Position numbers and translations under genes: made by a program. Of a DNA stretch of 64,000 nt, positions 19,443-28,240 are shown piece after piece. The notes under the pieces are model-generated. The model was not told where the DNA came from, ran no database searches, and saw nothing but the letters and a program-made list of their open reading frames with translations. This stretch comes from Marichromatium bheemlicum (lineage in GTDB: Bacteria; Pseudomonadota; Gammaproteobacteria; Chromatiales; Chromatiaceae). How positions within the stretch are numbered: the first letter of the stretch is position 1; each line of letters opens with the position of its first letter. The stretch is taken from the NCBI RefSeq assembly GCF_012276755.1, contig NZ_JAAXKX010000002.1, positions 186,001 through 250,000 of the forward strand, read 5' to 3'.

Positions 19443-20685
19443 ACCGCAGCGCCTCCGCCGGATCGGTCCGCGCCGCGCGCCAGGCCGGATAGAGGGTGGC
19501 CAGCACCGACATCGCGAAGGCCGCACCACCCACCCGCAACACATCGATCCACTGCACATCCGAGGGCAATGTGCTGATGTAGTAGATCGAGGGATCGAGG
19601 AAATGCACCCCGAACATGCCTTCGATCCAGGCCACGACGGGTTCGACGTTGAGCGCCAGCACCACCCCGGCGACCACCCCCACCAGGGTACCGATCAGCC
19701 CGATCGCCGTCCCCTGGACCATGAACACCCCCATCACCCGTGCAGGTGAGGCACCGAGGGTCCGCAACACCGCGATGTCGGACTGCTTGTCGGTGACCAC
19801 CATCACCAGGGTCGAGACGATGTTGAAGGCGGCCACGGCGACGATTAGGAAGAGGATGATGCTCATCATCCGCTTCTCCATCGCCAACGCACTGAAGAAG
19901 TTGCTGTGCACCTGGGTCCAGTCGAGCACCCGGTAGGCGCCGCCGAGATCATAGGCGATCTCACGCGCCAGCTGCGGTGCAGCCCACATGTCGGTGAGCT
20001 TGAGCCGCACCCCGGAGACGTTATCGCCGTATCCGAGCAGCCGCGCCCCGTCACGCATGTGGATGAAGGCGGCGTTGCGGTCGTAGTCGGCCATCCCCAC
20101 CGAGAACACCCCGCTCACCGTGAAGCGCTTGAGTCGCGGCATCACCCCGGCCGGGGTAGCGCTCACCTGCGGCGTGACCACGGTGACCTTGTCGCCCGGC
20201 GCAACCCCCAGGTAACCGGCGAGATCGCGACCGAGGACGATGTTGAACGCACCGTCGACGAGGTCGTCGACCGAGCCTGAGACCATGTCGCGACGCAGCT
20301 CGGCGACCTGATCCTCCTCACGCGGCAGGATCCCCCGCACCATCGCCCCACTCACCCGCGAGCCGTTGGCGAGCATCCCCTGGACCTCGACGAAGGGCGC
20401 CGCACCAACCACCTCGGGATGCCTGCGCACCTGTTCGAGTACGCCGTTCCAGTCGCTCAAGCCGCCTCTGAAGGGATCACTCAGGGTGGCGTGCGAGGCC
20501 ATGCTGAGGATGCGCTGCTGGATCTCCTTGTGGAAGCCATTCATCACCGACAGCACCACGATCAGGGCGACGATGCCGAGCGCGATGCCAGCCATCGAGA
20601 TCCCCGAGATGAAGGAGATGAAGTGGTTGCGCCGACGCGCACGCGTGTAGCGCAGACCGATGTAGAGTGACAGGGGATGGAACAT
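19435..20685 (-). CDS. lolC: Lipoprotein-releasing permease LolC/LolE
   Basis: Membrane subunit of the Lol complex, 416 residues. It has the MacB/FtsX-like plan: a first transmembrane helix at about 23-48 ([18 protein letters not shown]), a large periplasmic domain, and three C-terminal helices (about 270-295, 315-345 and 375-400). Only one permease gene is present beside lolD, so it may serve as both LolC and LolE (a LolF-type homodimer); a second copy outside the window cannot be excluded. The gene starts close to repeat element A. Confidence 0.93.
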   Translation of the reverse strand: MFHPLSLYIGLRYTRARRRNHFISFISGISMAGIALGIVALIVVLSVMNGFHKEIQQRILSMASHATLSDPFRGGLSDWNGVLEQVRRHPEVVGAAPFVEVQGMLANGSRVSGAMVRGILPREEDQVAELRRDMVSGSVDDLVDGAFNIVLGRDLAGYLGVAPGDKVTVVTPQVSATPAGVMPRLKRFTVSGVFSVGMADYDRNAAFIHMRDGARLLGYGDNVSGVRLKLTDMWAAPQLAREIAYDLGGAYRVLDWTQVHSNFFSALAMEKRMMSIILFLIVAVAAFNIVSTLVMVVTDKQSDIAVLRTLGASPARVMGVFMVQGTAIGLIGTLVGVVAGVVLALNVEPVVAWIEGMFGVHFLDPSIYYISTLPSDVQWIDVLRVGGAAFAMSVLATLYPAWRAARTDPAEALRYE

Positions 20686-20732
20686 GGGGATGGATTAAAC
20701 CACAAAGTCCGCGACGACGTAGGAACAGCAGC

Positions 20733-21064
20733 GGCCAGCGGCCAGCGGCCAGCGGCCAGCGGCCAGCGGCCAGCGGCCAGCGGCCAGCGGCCAGCGGCCA
20801 GCGGCCAGCGGCCAGGAGATTGAACCGCAAAGCCGCAAAGGACGCAAAGGAGAGAAGAGCTTCCAGCCACCAGCCTCCAGCCGCCAGTGGCTGCCTGTCT
20901 TTGAATGTTGGCCGGAAACGCACGCCAACCGGTCGCTGACAGCGAATGGGGAGTGGCGCTATCGTCGACGCCGACCATCCACTGGTGGCTGGCCGCTGAT
21001 GGCTGGCAGCTTGAATCCCTTCGCGCCCTTTGGGCCTTTGCGGTTCAAACTTCCTGACGGCTGG
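20733..21064 (+). repeat. Intergenic repeat element copy A (11.9 heptads, arms and core)
   Basis: Fills most of the 520-bp gap between lolC and aguA. It starts with 11 perfect GGCCAGC heptads plus GGCCAG (20733-20815). Next come a CGCAAAG-type left arm (about 20820-20851), a core whose hairpin GTTGGC/GCCAAC lies at 20907-20929, and a right arm. The right arm contains a 54-bp segment (20995-21048) shared, with about three mismatches, with copies B and C. No gene is visible in the remaining 140 bp before aguA. Confidence 0.9.
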
Positions 21065-21205
21065 CGCGCCGGGATTTACAAGCGGGCGTCGAATCCACAC
21101 AATCTTTGCAAACATCGGCCGCACCGGATCACGTGCCACAGCGGCCCTCTCGCCCGTCGCCGGGAGTGCGCGACGCGGCATCGCTGAACAGCCGAGACAC
21201 CGACC

Positions 21206-22240
21206 ATGCGCCGACTGCCTGCTGAATGGGAACCCCAGAGCGGGGTCATGCTCACCTGGCCTCATGACGAGACCGATTGGGTGGATCAACTCGCGGCGGT
21301 CGAGACGCTCTATGCCGAGCTTGCGGCGCGGATCAGCGCCTTCGAGCCAGTACTGATCGTCTGTCGCGACCCGGCGCACGCCACCGCCGTCCACGCCCGC
21401 TGCGAACAGGCCGGTGCCGCGACCGAGCGCCTGCGCCTGGCCACCGCACCGAGCAACGACACCTGGGCTCGCGATCATGGGCCAATCACCGTACTCACCG
21501 GGCGTGGTCGACCGCTACTGCTCGATTTTCGTTTCAACGGCTGGGGCGGTAAATACCCCGCCGGGCTCGACAACCGCATCACCCGCGCGGTCGCCGACCA
21601 GGGCACCTTCGGCGATTGTGAGTTGGAGATGTGCGAACTGGTGGTCGAGGGTGGCGCGCTCGAGACCGACGGTCAGGGTACCCTGCTCGCCGTCAGCCGC
21701 ACCCTGCTCGACCCCCACCGCAACCCCGACCACCAATGCGCCGACATCGAGCAGGCGCTCGCCATTCGGCTCGGCATCCGTCATTTCCTCTGGCTCGAGC
21801 ACGGCGCAATCAGCGGCGACGACACCGACGGCCATATCGACACCCTGGTGCGCTTCTGCACCCCCGACACCCTTTGCTACACCCGCAGCAGCGATCCCGA
21901 CGATATCGATCATCGCGAACTGGCCGCCATGGAACGTGAACTCCAGGCACTGCGCGACCCCGAGGGCCGCCCCTACCGGCTGGTAGCACTACCGAGCCCG
22001 CGCCCGGTCTATGACGAGGACGACGAGCGGCTACCCGCCGGCTATGCCAACTTCCTGGTGATCAACGGTGCGGTCTTGGTCCCGGTCTACGACGATCCGG
22101 CCGATGCCGAGGCGCTGACCGTGCTCGGCGAGTGCTTCCCCGACCGCGAGGTGATCCCCATCGACGCCCGCCCGCTGATCCGCCAAGGCGGTAGCCTGCA
22201 CTGCATCACCATGCAGCTCCCGGAGGGCGTGCTCGACTGA
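21206..22240 (+). CDS. aguA: Agmatine deiminase (PPAD-like family)
   Basis: Hydrolyses agmatine to N-carbamoylputrescine and ammonia, a step to putrescine. It has 344 residues, close to the family size. Conserved elements are the N-terminal MLTWPHDETDW, TWARDHGPITV, the His/Asp segment HGAISGDDTDGHID and the C-terminal GGSLHC, whose Cys333 is the expected nucleophile. It stands alone: no N-carbamoylputrescine amidase (aguB) adjoins it. The start at 21206 has only a weak ribosome site, but the next residues already belong to the family. Confidence 0.92.
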   Translation: MRRLPAEWEPQSGVMLTWPHDETDWVDQLAAVETLYAELAARISAFEPVLIVCRDPAHATAVHARCEQAGAATERLRLATAPSNDTWARDHGPITVLTGRGRPLLLDFRFNGWGGKYPAGLDNRITRAVADQGTFGDCELEMCELVVEGGALETDGQGTLLAVSRTLLDPHRNPDHQCADIEQALAIRLGIRHFLWLEHGAISGDDTDGHIDTLVRFCTPDTLCYTRSSDPDDIDHRELAAMERELQALRDPEGRPYRLVALPSPRPVYDEDDERLPAGYANFLVINGAVLVPVYDDPADAEALTVLGECFPDREVIPIDARPLIRQGGSLHCITMQLPEGVLD

Positions 22241-22248
22241 GCACGCGA

Positions 22249-22839
22249 TCAGTCTGCGCCGTGGTGCGCACGGCGCGTTCGCCAAGCGTCGAACAGGGTC
22301 GTGAACCAGACCCGGGCCTCATCCTGGATGCCGGGCGCGCCGGATTCACGCGGACCGGCACAGTTGAGCACCCGCACCCCCTCGGCCACCAGCCAGTCGA
22401 GCACCGGCGCAATCGCTGGCTCGCCCTCCAGATCACGAACCAGCACCGCCCTGCCCTGCTCGCGCGCCAGCCGCAGCGTCAGCGCGGTGCCACCGCTCGG
22501 CACGCCTCGACAGAGGATCAGGGTGGCATCGCTGTCGCGCACGTTCCAGGCGGTGCGCTCGGGATAATCCGCGCTCGGGGTCTCGCGCAGCGGATAGCGC
22601 GCGGCGATCACGCCGTCCTCGGCACGCCGCCCGCGCGGACACCAGCCCCCGCACCTCAGCCCCAGCGCTAGCGCGGCATCGAGCGCGGCGCGATCGACCC
22701 CGCTCTGGCCACCAGAGACCACCCAGGGCGCGGCGGCGAGCGCCTGGACCAACTCGCGATCGCGCCGCGCGAAATAGCTGTCCTCCTCGCCCTGCTCCTT
22801 GCGCCTGAGTTGTTCGGGGAAACGGCTCATCGACACCAC
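22249..22839 (-). CDS. Putative molybdenum-carrier/YpsA-type SLOG protein
   Basis: 196-residue protein that resembles the circularly permuted YpsA group annotated as putative molybdenum carrier. The Rossmann-like core has the Gly-rich VVSGGQSGVDRAALDAAL near residue 40, then GGWCPRGRRAEDG and PSGGTALT, which would bind a nucleotide or similar ligand. A polar 30-residue N-terminus precedes the core. ATG 22830 is as likely a start as 22839. It converges with aguA 9 bp away. Function is not established for the family. Confidence 0.75.
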   Translation of the reverse strand: MVSMSRFPEQLRRKEQGEEDSYFARRDRELVQALAAAPWVVSGGQSGVDRAALDAALALGLRCGGWCPRGRRAEDGVIAARYPLRETPSADYPERTAWNVRDSDATLILCRGVPSGGTALTLRLAREQGRAVLVRDLEGEPAIAPVLDWLVAEGVRVLNCAGPRESGAPGIQDEARVWFTTLFDAWRTRRAHHGAD

Positions 22840-22965
22840 CTCATCGGGAACACATCAAGGACTCGCGCCGAGTGTCGACAGGGCACCTTGGCGCGTTCGT
22901 TCAAGCCTGGACACCCCACCCGGTGATCCACTGACCGCTCCATCGTCACCAGGGAGATCGACATC

Positions 22966-23355
22966 ATGCGCTTCGCATACACCATCTTCTACGTCGAGGA
23001 CGTCGCCCGCAGCCTCGCCTTCTTCCACGACGCCTTCGGATTCAGCACCGGCTTCGTCGACGAGAGCGGCGACTATGGCGAACTCGACACCGGCGAAACC
23101 CGGCTCGCCTTCTCCTCGCGAACCCTGATGCGTCAGCTCGGCAAGAAACCGGGCATCCCGGAGCCGAACGCACCGGTGTTCGAGATTGCCATCGAGACCA
23201 CAGACGTCGCCGCAGCCCTGGAGCGAGCGCAGACCGCCGGGGCCGTGGTGGTCCAGCAGGTGCAAGAGGAATCCTGGGGACAGACGACGGCCTATGTCCG
23301 AACCCCCGACGGCTATCTGGTCGAACTCTGCTCGCCGATCGCCATGCCATCGTAG
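22966..23355 (+). CDS. VOC family (glyoxalase/bleomycin-resistance fold) protein
   Basis: 129 residues with two beta-alpha-beta-beta-beta modules of the vicinal-oxygen-chelate fold: YTIFYVEDVARSLAFFHDAFGF in the first and FEIAIETTDVAAALERAQ in the second, ending with YVRTPDGYLVELC, where the Glu is a possible metal ligand. The substrate is unknown. Its last 43 bp overlap the convergent regulator gene. Confidence 0.82.
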   Translation: MRFAYTIFYVEDVARSLAFFHDAFGFSTGFVDESGDYGELDTGETRLAFSSRTLMRQLGKKPGIPEPNAPVFEIAIETTDVAAALERAQTAGAVVVQQVQEESWGQTTAYVRTPDGYLVELCSPIAMPS

Positions 23356-24008
23356 CCCGGTTGCCCGAGTTGCCAACGCAGCTCGGGGTCCCGCACCAGC
23401 CGTGCCGGCGAGAGCCCGAACCAGCGACGGCACGCCCGGCTCAGGTGCGCTTGATCGGCGAACCCGGCGCACAACGCCACTTCGGCCAGCGGTCGCTCGC
23501 CGTCGAGCATCCGTCCGGCACGGCGGATCCGCGCGAGCTGATGCCAGAAGAGCGGCGGGCGGCCACTGCGCCCGCCGACGAGCCGCTGCAGGCTGCGCAG
23601 GCTCAGCCCACACTGCCGTGCGCTCTGGGCGAGCGGGCGTGGCGCATCGGCGAGACCGGCGAGCGCCTCAGCGAGTACGGGATCGCGGCACGCATGCGCC
23701 GCGAGCACCGTCTCCACCGCTACGCGGTCGGCGGGGTCGCACCCGGCCACCGCGCCGAGCAAGGCACCCTGATCGAGCCGGGCATCGGGATACAGCCGAT
23801 AGCCGACCATCCGCGTCTCGGGGCACGCCAGGCGCGGCTGGTGCACGTGATCGAACAGCGGCGTGATCATCCAGCACGGCGCAACCCCCCGCGCCTGGAC
23901 ACAGATCAGATCGCGACACCCGTCCGGCAGCACCGGCACCGGGATACGGTGCGGCTCGAAGTCATGGCTCCAGCACGCGATCACCACCTCCGGGATCGAC
24001 ATCTTCAC
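23313..24008 (-). CDS. AraC-family transcriptional regulator
   Basis: 231 residues. The C-terminal half (about 125-220) has the two helix-turn-helix motifs of AraC/XylS proteins: SARQCGLSLRSLQRLV, then LAEVALCAGFADQAHLSRACRRWFG. The N-terminal DUF6597-like sensor region opens with VLPDGCRDLI. No ligand can be inferred. It faces the VOC gene, which is a possible but unproven target. Confidence 0.85.
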   Translation of the reverse strand: MKMSIPEVVIACWSHDFEPHRIPVPVLPDGCRDLICVQARGVAPCWMITPLFDHVHQPRLACPETRMVGYRLYPDARLDQGALLGAVAGCDPADRVAVETVLAAHACRDPVLAEALAGLADAPRPLAQSARQCGLSLRSLQRLVGGRSGRPPLFWHQLARIRRAGRMLDGERPLAEVALCAGFADQAHLSRACRRWFGLSPARLVRDPELRWQLGQPGYDGMAIGEQSSTR

Positions 24009-24053
24009 CCTCCATGAGGCATCGACGGCTCCACCGAACCGGGGGCCGCATCG

Positions 24054-25034
24054 TCACCCAGCCCGGCGCGCCACCAGTACCGCGCGCACCGGCGCCGGGT
24101 GTCCTTCCTTCGTCAGGCGAGGGTCGTCCGGGTCGAGTTGGTCCGGGAGCGACTGGAAGTGCATCCAGTCGGTGGCGCGCTGCTCCTCGATCGTGGTCGG
24201 GCTGACGTCGGCGACTCGGATGTGGTCGAAGCCACAGCGCGCCACCCACACCCGCAGCGCGGCCACGGTGGGGATGAACCAGACGTTGCGCATCGCCGCA
24301 TAGCGCCCCGGCGGCACCAACACCCGTTGATCGCCGCCCTCCAGCACCAAGGTCTCGAGCACCAGCTCGCCGCCCGGACGCAGCAACCGGCGCAGGTCAG
24401 CGAGATGGTCGATCGGCGAGCGGCGATGATAGAGCACCCCCATCGAGAACACGGTATCGAAGCCGGTCAGGTGTGTCGGCAGGTGTTCGATACCGAGCGG
24501 CAGCACGCTCAACCGATCCGTGCCGAGATAGCGGTTGATCGCCTGGAACTGCATCACGAACAGCTGCGTCGGGTCGATCCCCAGCACCAACCGAGCACCG
24601 GCGCCGAGCATCCGCCAGCCGTGATAGCCATTCCCGCAACCGACATCGAGCACCAAGCGATCACTGAGCGGGGCGATGGCTTCGCGCAGCCGTTCCCACT
24701 TCCAGTCCGAGCGCCATTCGGTGTCGAGGTGCAGCCCGTGCAGGCAGTAAGGCCCCTTGCGCCAGGGATGGAAGGCCATCAGCGTCTCGCGCAACACTCC
24801 GTGCTGCTCGGGCGTGAGGGTGGCGCCGGCGAGCCCGACACACGGGGCATCGAGCATGACCTCGCCCGACGGTAGCTCGGGTAGTCGCGACAGCGCCGCC
24901 TCCCAGTGCGGCAGATCACCGTGCGCGCCGGCGCCGAGACGCTGCGCCACCCGCTCGGCCAGCGCGGTGCGCCAAGGCGCCAGCGGGGTTCCGGCGAGAT
25001 GATCGAGGAAGGGGGCGAAGGGGATCAGGTCCAT
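24054..25034 (-). CDS. cmoB: tRNA U34 carboxymethyltransferase CmoB
   Basis: Uses carboxy-S-adenosylmethionine made by CmoA to turn 5-hydroxyuridine-34 into 5-carboxymethoxyuridine in tRNAs. It has 326 residues, as usual. The methyltransferase motif I is LVLDVGCGNGYHGWRM. Distinctive CmoB segments are RKGPYCLHGLHLDTEWRSDWKW (22 residues, at about 91-112) and TVFSMGVLYHRRSP. It overlaps cmoA by 10 bp on the same strand. Confidence 0.96.
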   Translation of the reverse strand: MDLIPFAPFLDHLAGTPLAPWRTALAERVAQRLGAGAHGDLPHWEAALSRLPELPSGEVMLDAPCVGLAGATLTPEQHGVLRETLMAFHPWRKGPYCLHGLHLDTEWRSDWKWERLREAIAPLSDRLVLDVGCGNGYHGWRMLGAGARLVLGIDPTQLFVMQFQAINRYLGTDRLSVLPLGIEHLPTHLTGFDTVFSMGVLYHRRSPIDHLADLRRLLRPGGELVLETLVLEGGDQRVLVPPGRYAAMRNVWFIPTVAALRVWVARCGFDHIRVADVSPTTIEEQRATDWMHFQSLPDQLDPDDPRLTKEGHPAPVRAVLVARRAG

Positions 25035-25756
25035 GCGGCCCAGGCGACGAAGTTGAGATGTTGATAGAGTCGGGTGACACGGGTGAAACCGACCTCGCGC
25101 AGCCGTTGCTCATGGGCCGCGGCCGGTTCCGGGACCAGCACCCGCTCGAGCGCGGCACGCTTGCCGGCGATCGCCAGCTCACTGTAGCCGTTGGCGCGCT
25201 TGAAGTCCTCGTGCAATGCGGTGACCAGGGCCGCCTCGGCGGCATCGTCGAAGCGCACCTTCTCGGCCAGCACCAGCACCCCGCCCGGGACCATCCCGTC
25301 CCGGATACGGGCGAGCAGCCCGGCGCGCGCTTGCGGTGGTAGGAACTGCAGGGTGAGATTGAGCGCCACCACCGAGGCGTCAGCGACCTCGACCTCACGC
25401 ACGTCGGCACAGCACACCCTGACCCGCTCGCCCCCGGGCACCTCGGCGAGCCGGCGCGCGAGTCCGTCGACCATCGCCCGGGCATTGTCGACGGCGACGA
25501 TCCCGACCCCGGAGGGGGTGCGGGCAAGCATCGCCAGACTGACCGCGCCGAGCGAACAGCCGAGGTCGTAGCAACGGGTTCCGGGCCGCGCCACGCGCCG
25601 CGCCACCAGCCCGCAGAGCGCAACCAGATCGGCATAGCCGGGCACCGAGCGGCGTACCATGTCGGGGAAGACACGGGCGACGTCGGCATTGAATTCGAAG
25701 GGCGCGACCGGCATCTCTGCGCGGTCGAAGAGGTCATCGGGATCGCTGTGCTGCAT
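25025..25756 (-). CDS. cmoA: Carboxy-S-adenosyl-L-methionine synthase CmoA
   Basis: Makes Cx-SAM from SAM and prephenate for the wobble-uridine modification done by CmoB. It has 243 residues. The SAM-binding motif is YDLGCSLGAVSLAM, and the N-terminal FEFNADVARVFPDMVRRSVPG is highly typical. It is divergent from ppk1, with the Pho-box-like promoter region of ppk1 between them. Confidence 0.96.
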   Translation of the reverse strand: MQHSDPDDLFDRAEMPVAPFEFNADVARVFPDMVRRSVPGYADLVALCGLVARRVARPGTRCYDLGCSLGAVSLAMLARTPSGVGIVAVDNARAMVDGLARRLAEVPGGERVRVCCADVREVEVADASVVALNLTLQFLPPQARAGLLARIRDGMVPGGVLVLAEKVRFDDAAEAALVTALHEDFKRANGYSELAIAGKRAALERVLVPEPAAAHEQRLREVGFTRVTRLYQHLNFVAWAAWT

Positions 25757-25792
25757 GGCGCGATTGTATACCCGAACGTCGCCCCAAGGGGG

Positions 25793-25828
25793 CCGTCACC
25801 CAACGGTCATGGGCTTTCGGGATAAAAT
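25793..25828 (+). promoter_or_regulatory. Pho-box-like site and -10 for ppk1
   Basis: Two half-sites, CCGTCAC (25793-25799) and CGGTCAT (25804-25810), are 11 bp apart, the PhoB direct-repeat spacing. An AT-rich GATAAAAT (25821-25828) lies 10 bp further on, where a -10 would be expected when PhoB replaces the -35 contact. The same first half-site occurs in front of pstS. Confidence 0.5.
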
Positions 25829-25876
25829 GGAGGATTAGACTTTGATGATTCACGCCGCATCGCCAGGGAACATGCA

Positions 25877-28108
25877 ATGAGCACCAGCGCAGATCCGCAG
25901 GCCGTCGAGGCCGAGATCCCGATCGAGACGGTCGGCGAGCCCCAGCCCCCGGTCCACGAAGAGATCGACCTCGACGCCCCCAGCCTCTATCTCAACCGCG
26001 AGTTCACCTGGCTGTCGTTCAACCGTCGGGTACTGCACGAGGCCGAGGACCCGCGCACCCCGCTGCTCGAGCGCGTCAAGTTCCTGGCGATCGCCAGCAA
26101 CAACCTCGACGAGTTCTTCATGAAACGCATCGGCGGACTCAAGCAGCAGATCGCCGCCGGGGTCCATACCCCAAGCGTCGACGGCCGCACCCCGAGCGAG
26201 CAGCTACAGGAGTGCCAAGCGGCGGTGCGCGCCTTTCAGGGAGATCTCAAGCGCATCTACGACACCCTGATGACGGAGCTGGCCGAGCGCGACATCCACA
26301 TCGTCCGCCACGATGCCCTCACCGAGGACACCCGCGCCCGGCTGCGCGAGCACTTCCGCGCCAATATCTTCCCGATGCTCACGCCCCTGGCGGTGGACCC
26401 GGCGCACCCCTTCCCGTTCATCTCCAACCTCACCCTCAACCTGTTGGTGACGCTACGCTTCCCCGGTGGCAGTGAGGTCTACATGGCGCGGGTCAAGGTG
26501 CCGGTGAACAAGGACGTCTCCAAGCGGCTGATCGCAATCGACGCCAGCACCACCTTCGTCACCCTCGAGGACCTCATCGTCAACAACCTCGACATGCTCT
26601 TCCCGGGCATGGAGATCGACTCCTGCGCGCTGTTCCGGATCACCCGCAACGCCATCGTCGAGCCCGACGCCGAGGCCGCCAACGATCTGCTGGAGATGAT
26701 CGAGACCGAGCTGCGCGAGCGCCATTTCGCCCCTATCGTTCGCCTCGAGATCGAGCCCGGGATGCAGCCGATCCAGCGCGGCATGCTCGCCGCCGAGCTG
26801 GGGCTCGACGAGGTCGCCGACGTCTTCGAGATCGAGGGCATGATGGCGCTGCGCGATCTCTTCGAGCTCGCCGGGCTCGACCGTCCCGAACTCCACGACC
26901 GCCCGCACCGCCCGGTCGATCACCCGCTGCTCGCCAACGACCGGCGCAACATCTTCCACATCATCCGCGAGAACGGGCCGATCCTGCTCCAACACCCCTA
27001 TCAGCCCTTCAGTACCTCGGTCGAGCGTTTCCTGCGCACCGCCGCCGAGGACCCCAAGGTGCTGGCGATCAAGATGACGCTCTATCGCACCTCTGCCGGG
27101 GCCATCCTCGACTCGCTGATCAAGGCCGCGCGCAATGGCAAGCAGGTCGCGGTGTTGGTCGAGCTCAAGGCGCGCTTCGATGAGGCGGCCAACATTCAAT
27201 GGGCGCGCCGACTCGAAGGCGAAGGCATCCACGTCAACTACGGGGTCATGGGTCTCAAGACCCACAGCAAGCTGATCTTCGTGGTCCGCCGCGACTACTC
27301 GCAGCTGCGTCGCTACTACCATATCGGCACCGGCAACTATCACCCCGGCACCGCCAAGCTCTATACCGACCTCGGCATGCTCGGCTGCGACGAGGAGATC
27401 GGCCAGGACCTCACCGAGCTGTTCAACTATCTCACCGGCTATTCGCCCCCGCCGAGCTACCGCAAGATCCTCGCCGCGCCCTATACCCTCAAGCGCGTCA
27501 TCATCGACAAGATCAACCGCGAGATCCGCCACCACCAGCGTGCCGGCAACGGCCTGATCCAGATGAAGATGAATGCGCTGGAGGACCCTGAGGTCACCCG
27601 CGCGCTCTACAAGGCCAGTCGCGCCGGGGTACAGGTCGACCTGATCATCCGCGACACCTGCCGCTTCCGCCCCGGGCTGCCAGGCATCAGCGAGCGCGCA
27701 CGGGTGGTGTCGATCGTCGGGCGCTTCCTCGAACACGCACGCATCATCTACTTCCACAACGACGGCGAGGAGGAGTACTTCATCGGCTCGGCCGACATGA
27801 TGCGCCGCAACCTCGACAGCCGGGTCGAGGTCCATGCCCCGGTCGACAATCCCGAGCTGCGCCAGGAGCTACGACTGATCCTCGACGTCCAGCTCGCCGA
27901 CTCGCGGGCGGCCTGGGACATGGACGCCAACGGCAACTACACCCAGCGCACGCCCCCCGACGACAACACCAAGGGGGCGCAGGAGATCCTCGCCGGGGTC
28001 GCCGAGAAACGCCTCGCCGCCGCCGCCAAGCACAAGGAGAAGAAGGTGCGCTCACGTCTACTGAGCCACTTCCAGTGGCGACTCAGGGACAAGAATCTGA
28101 TGACCTGA
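25877..28108 (+). CDS. ppk1: Polyphosphate kinase 1
   Basis: Polymerises the gamma phosphate of ATP into inorganic polyphosphate. It has 743 residues, of which about the first 35 are an acidic extension. The N domain starts at YLNREFTWLSFNRRVLHEA. His463 in GLKTHSKL corresponds to the autophosphorylated His, and YHIGTGNYHPGTAKLYTD follows in the same phospholipase-D-like domain. A second such domain is C-terminal. It stands close to pstSCAB-phoU and has its own Pho-box-like site, so induction by phosphate starvation is likely. Exopolyphosphatase is not in the window. Confidence 0.96.
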   Translation: MSTSADPQAVEAEIPIETVGEPQPPVHEEIDLDAPSLYLNREFTWLSFNRRVLHEAEDPRTPLLERVKFLAIASNNLDEFFMKRIGGLKQQIAAGVHTPSVDGRTPSEQLQECQAAVRAFQGDLKRIYDTLMTELAERDIHIVRHDALTEDTRARLREHFRANIFPMLTPLAVDPAHPFPFISNLTLNLLVTLRFPGGSEVYMARVKVPVNKDVSKRLIAIDASTTFVTLEDLIVNNLDMLFPGMEIDSCALFRITRNAIVEPDAEAANDLLEMIETELRERHFAPIVRLEIEPGMQPIQRGMLAAELGLDEVADVFEIEGMMALRDLFELAGLDRPELHDRPHRPVDHPLLANDRRNIFHIIRENGPILLQHPYQPFSTSVERFLRTAAEDPKVLAIKMTLYRTSAGAILDSLIKAARNGKQVAVLVELKARFDEAANIQWARRLEGEGIHVNYGVMGLKTHSKLIFVVRRDYSQLRRYYHIGTGNYHPGTAKLYTDLGMLGCDEEIGQDLTELFNYLTGYSPPPSYRKILAAPYTLKRVIIDKINREIRHHQRAGNGLIQMKMNALEDPEVTRALYKASRAGVQVDLIIRDTCRFRPGLPGISERARVVSIVGRFLEHARIIYFHNDGEEEYFIGSADMMRRNLDSRVEVHAPVDNPELRQELRLILDVQLADSRAAWDMDANGNYTQRTPPDDNTKGAQEILAGVAEKRLAAAAKHKEKKVRSRLLSHFQWRLRDKNLMT

Positions 28109-28122
28109 GTCAGCCCACCATC

Positions 28123-28170
28123 GGGTCGTCGGGAACCGATTGCGATTCGTCACGTCGATCCCGATGACCC
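28123..28170 (+). terminator. Stem-loop after ppk1
   Basis: GGGTCGTCGGGA (28123-28134) can pair with TCCCGATGACCC (28159-28170) as a 12-bp stem with one G-U pair and a 24-base loop, starting 15 bp after the ppk1 stop. There is no T-run, so termination would be factor-dependent or partial. Confidence 0.4.
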
Positions 28171-28240
28171 GCGGGCACACTGCCCCGCCTCTCGCGCCCC
28201 GGCGTGATCAGTTCCACCCTACCTTCCGAAGGATCCGACA

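Noticed and set aside
20733-20815. Heptad arrays considered as CRISPR
   Set aside because: The unit is 7 bp with no spacers, and no cas gene is present.
20477-21478. Open frames through repeat A (and similarly 40286-40732 in C) encoding runs such as PLAAGRW
   Set aside because: They are translations of the heptad array and CGCAAAG arms. The same words appear in several frames and on both strands, so they are not genes.
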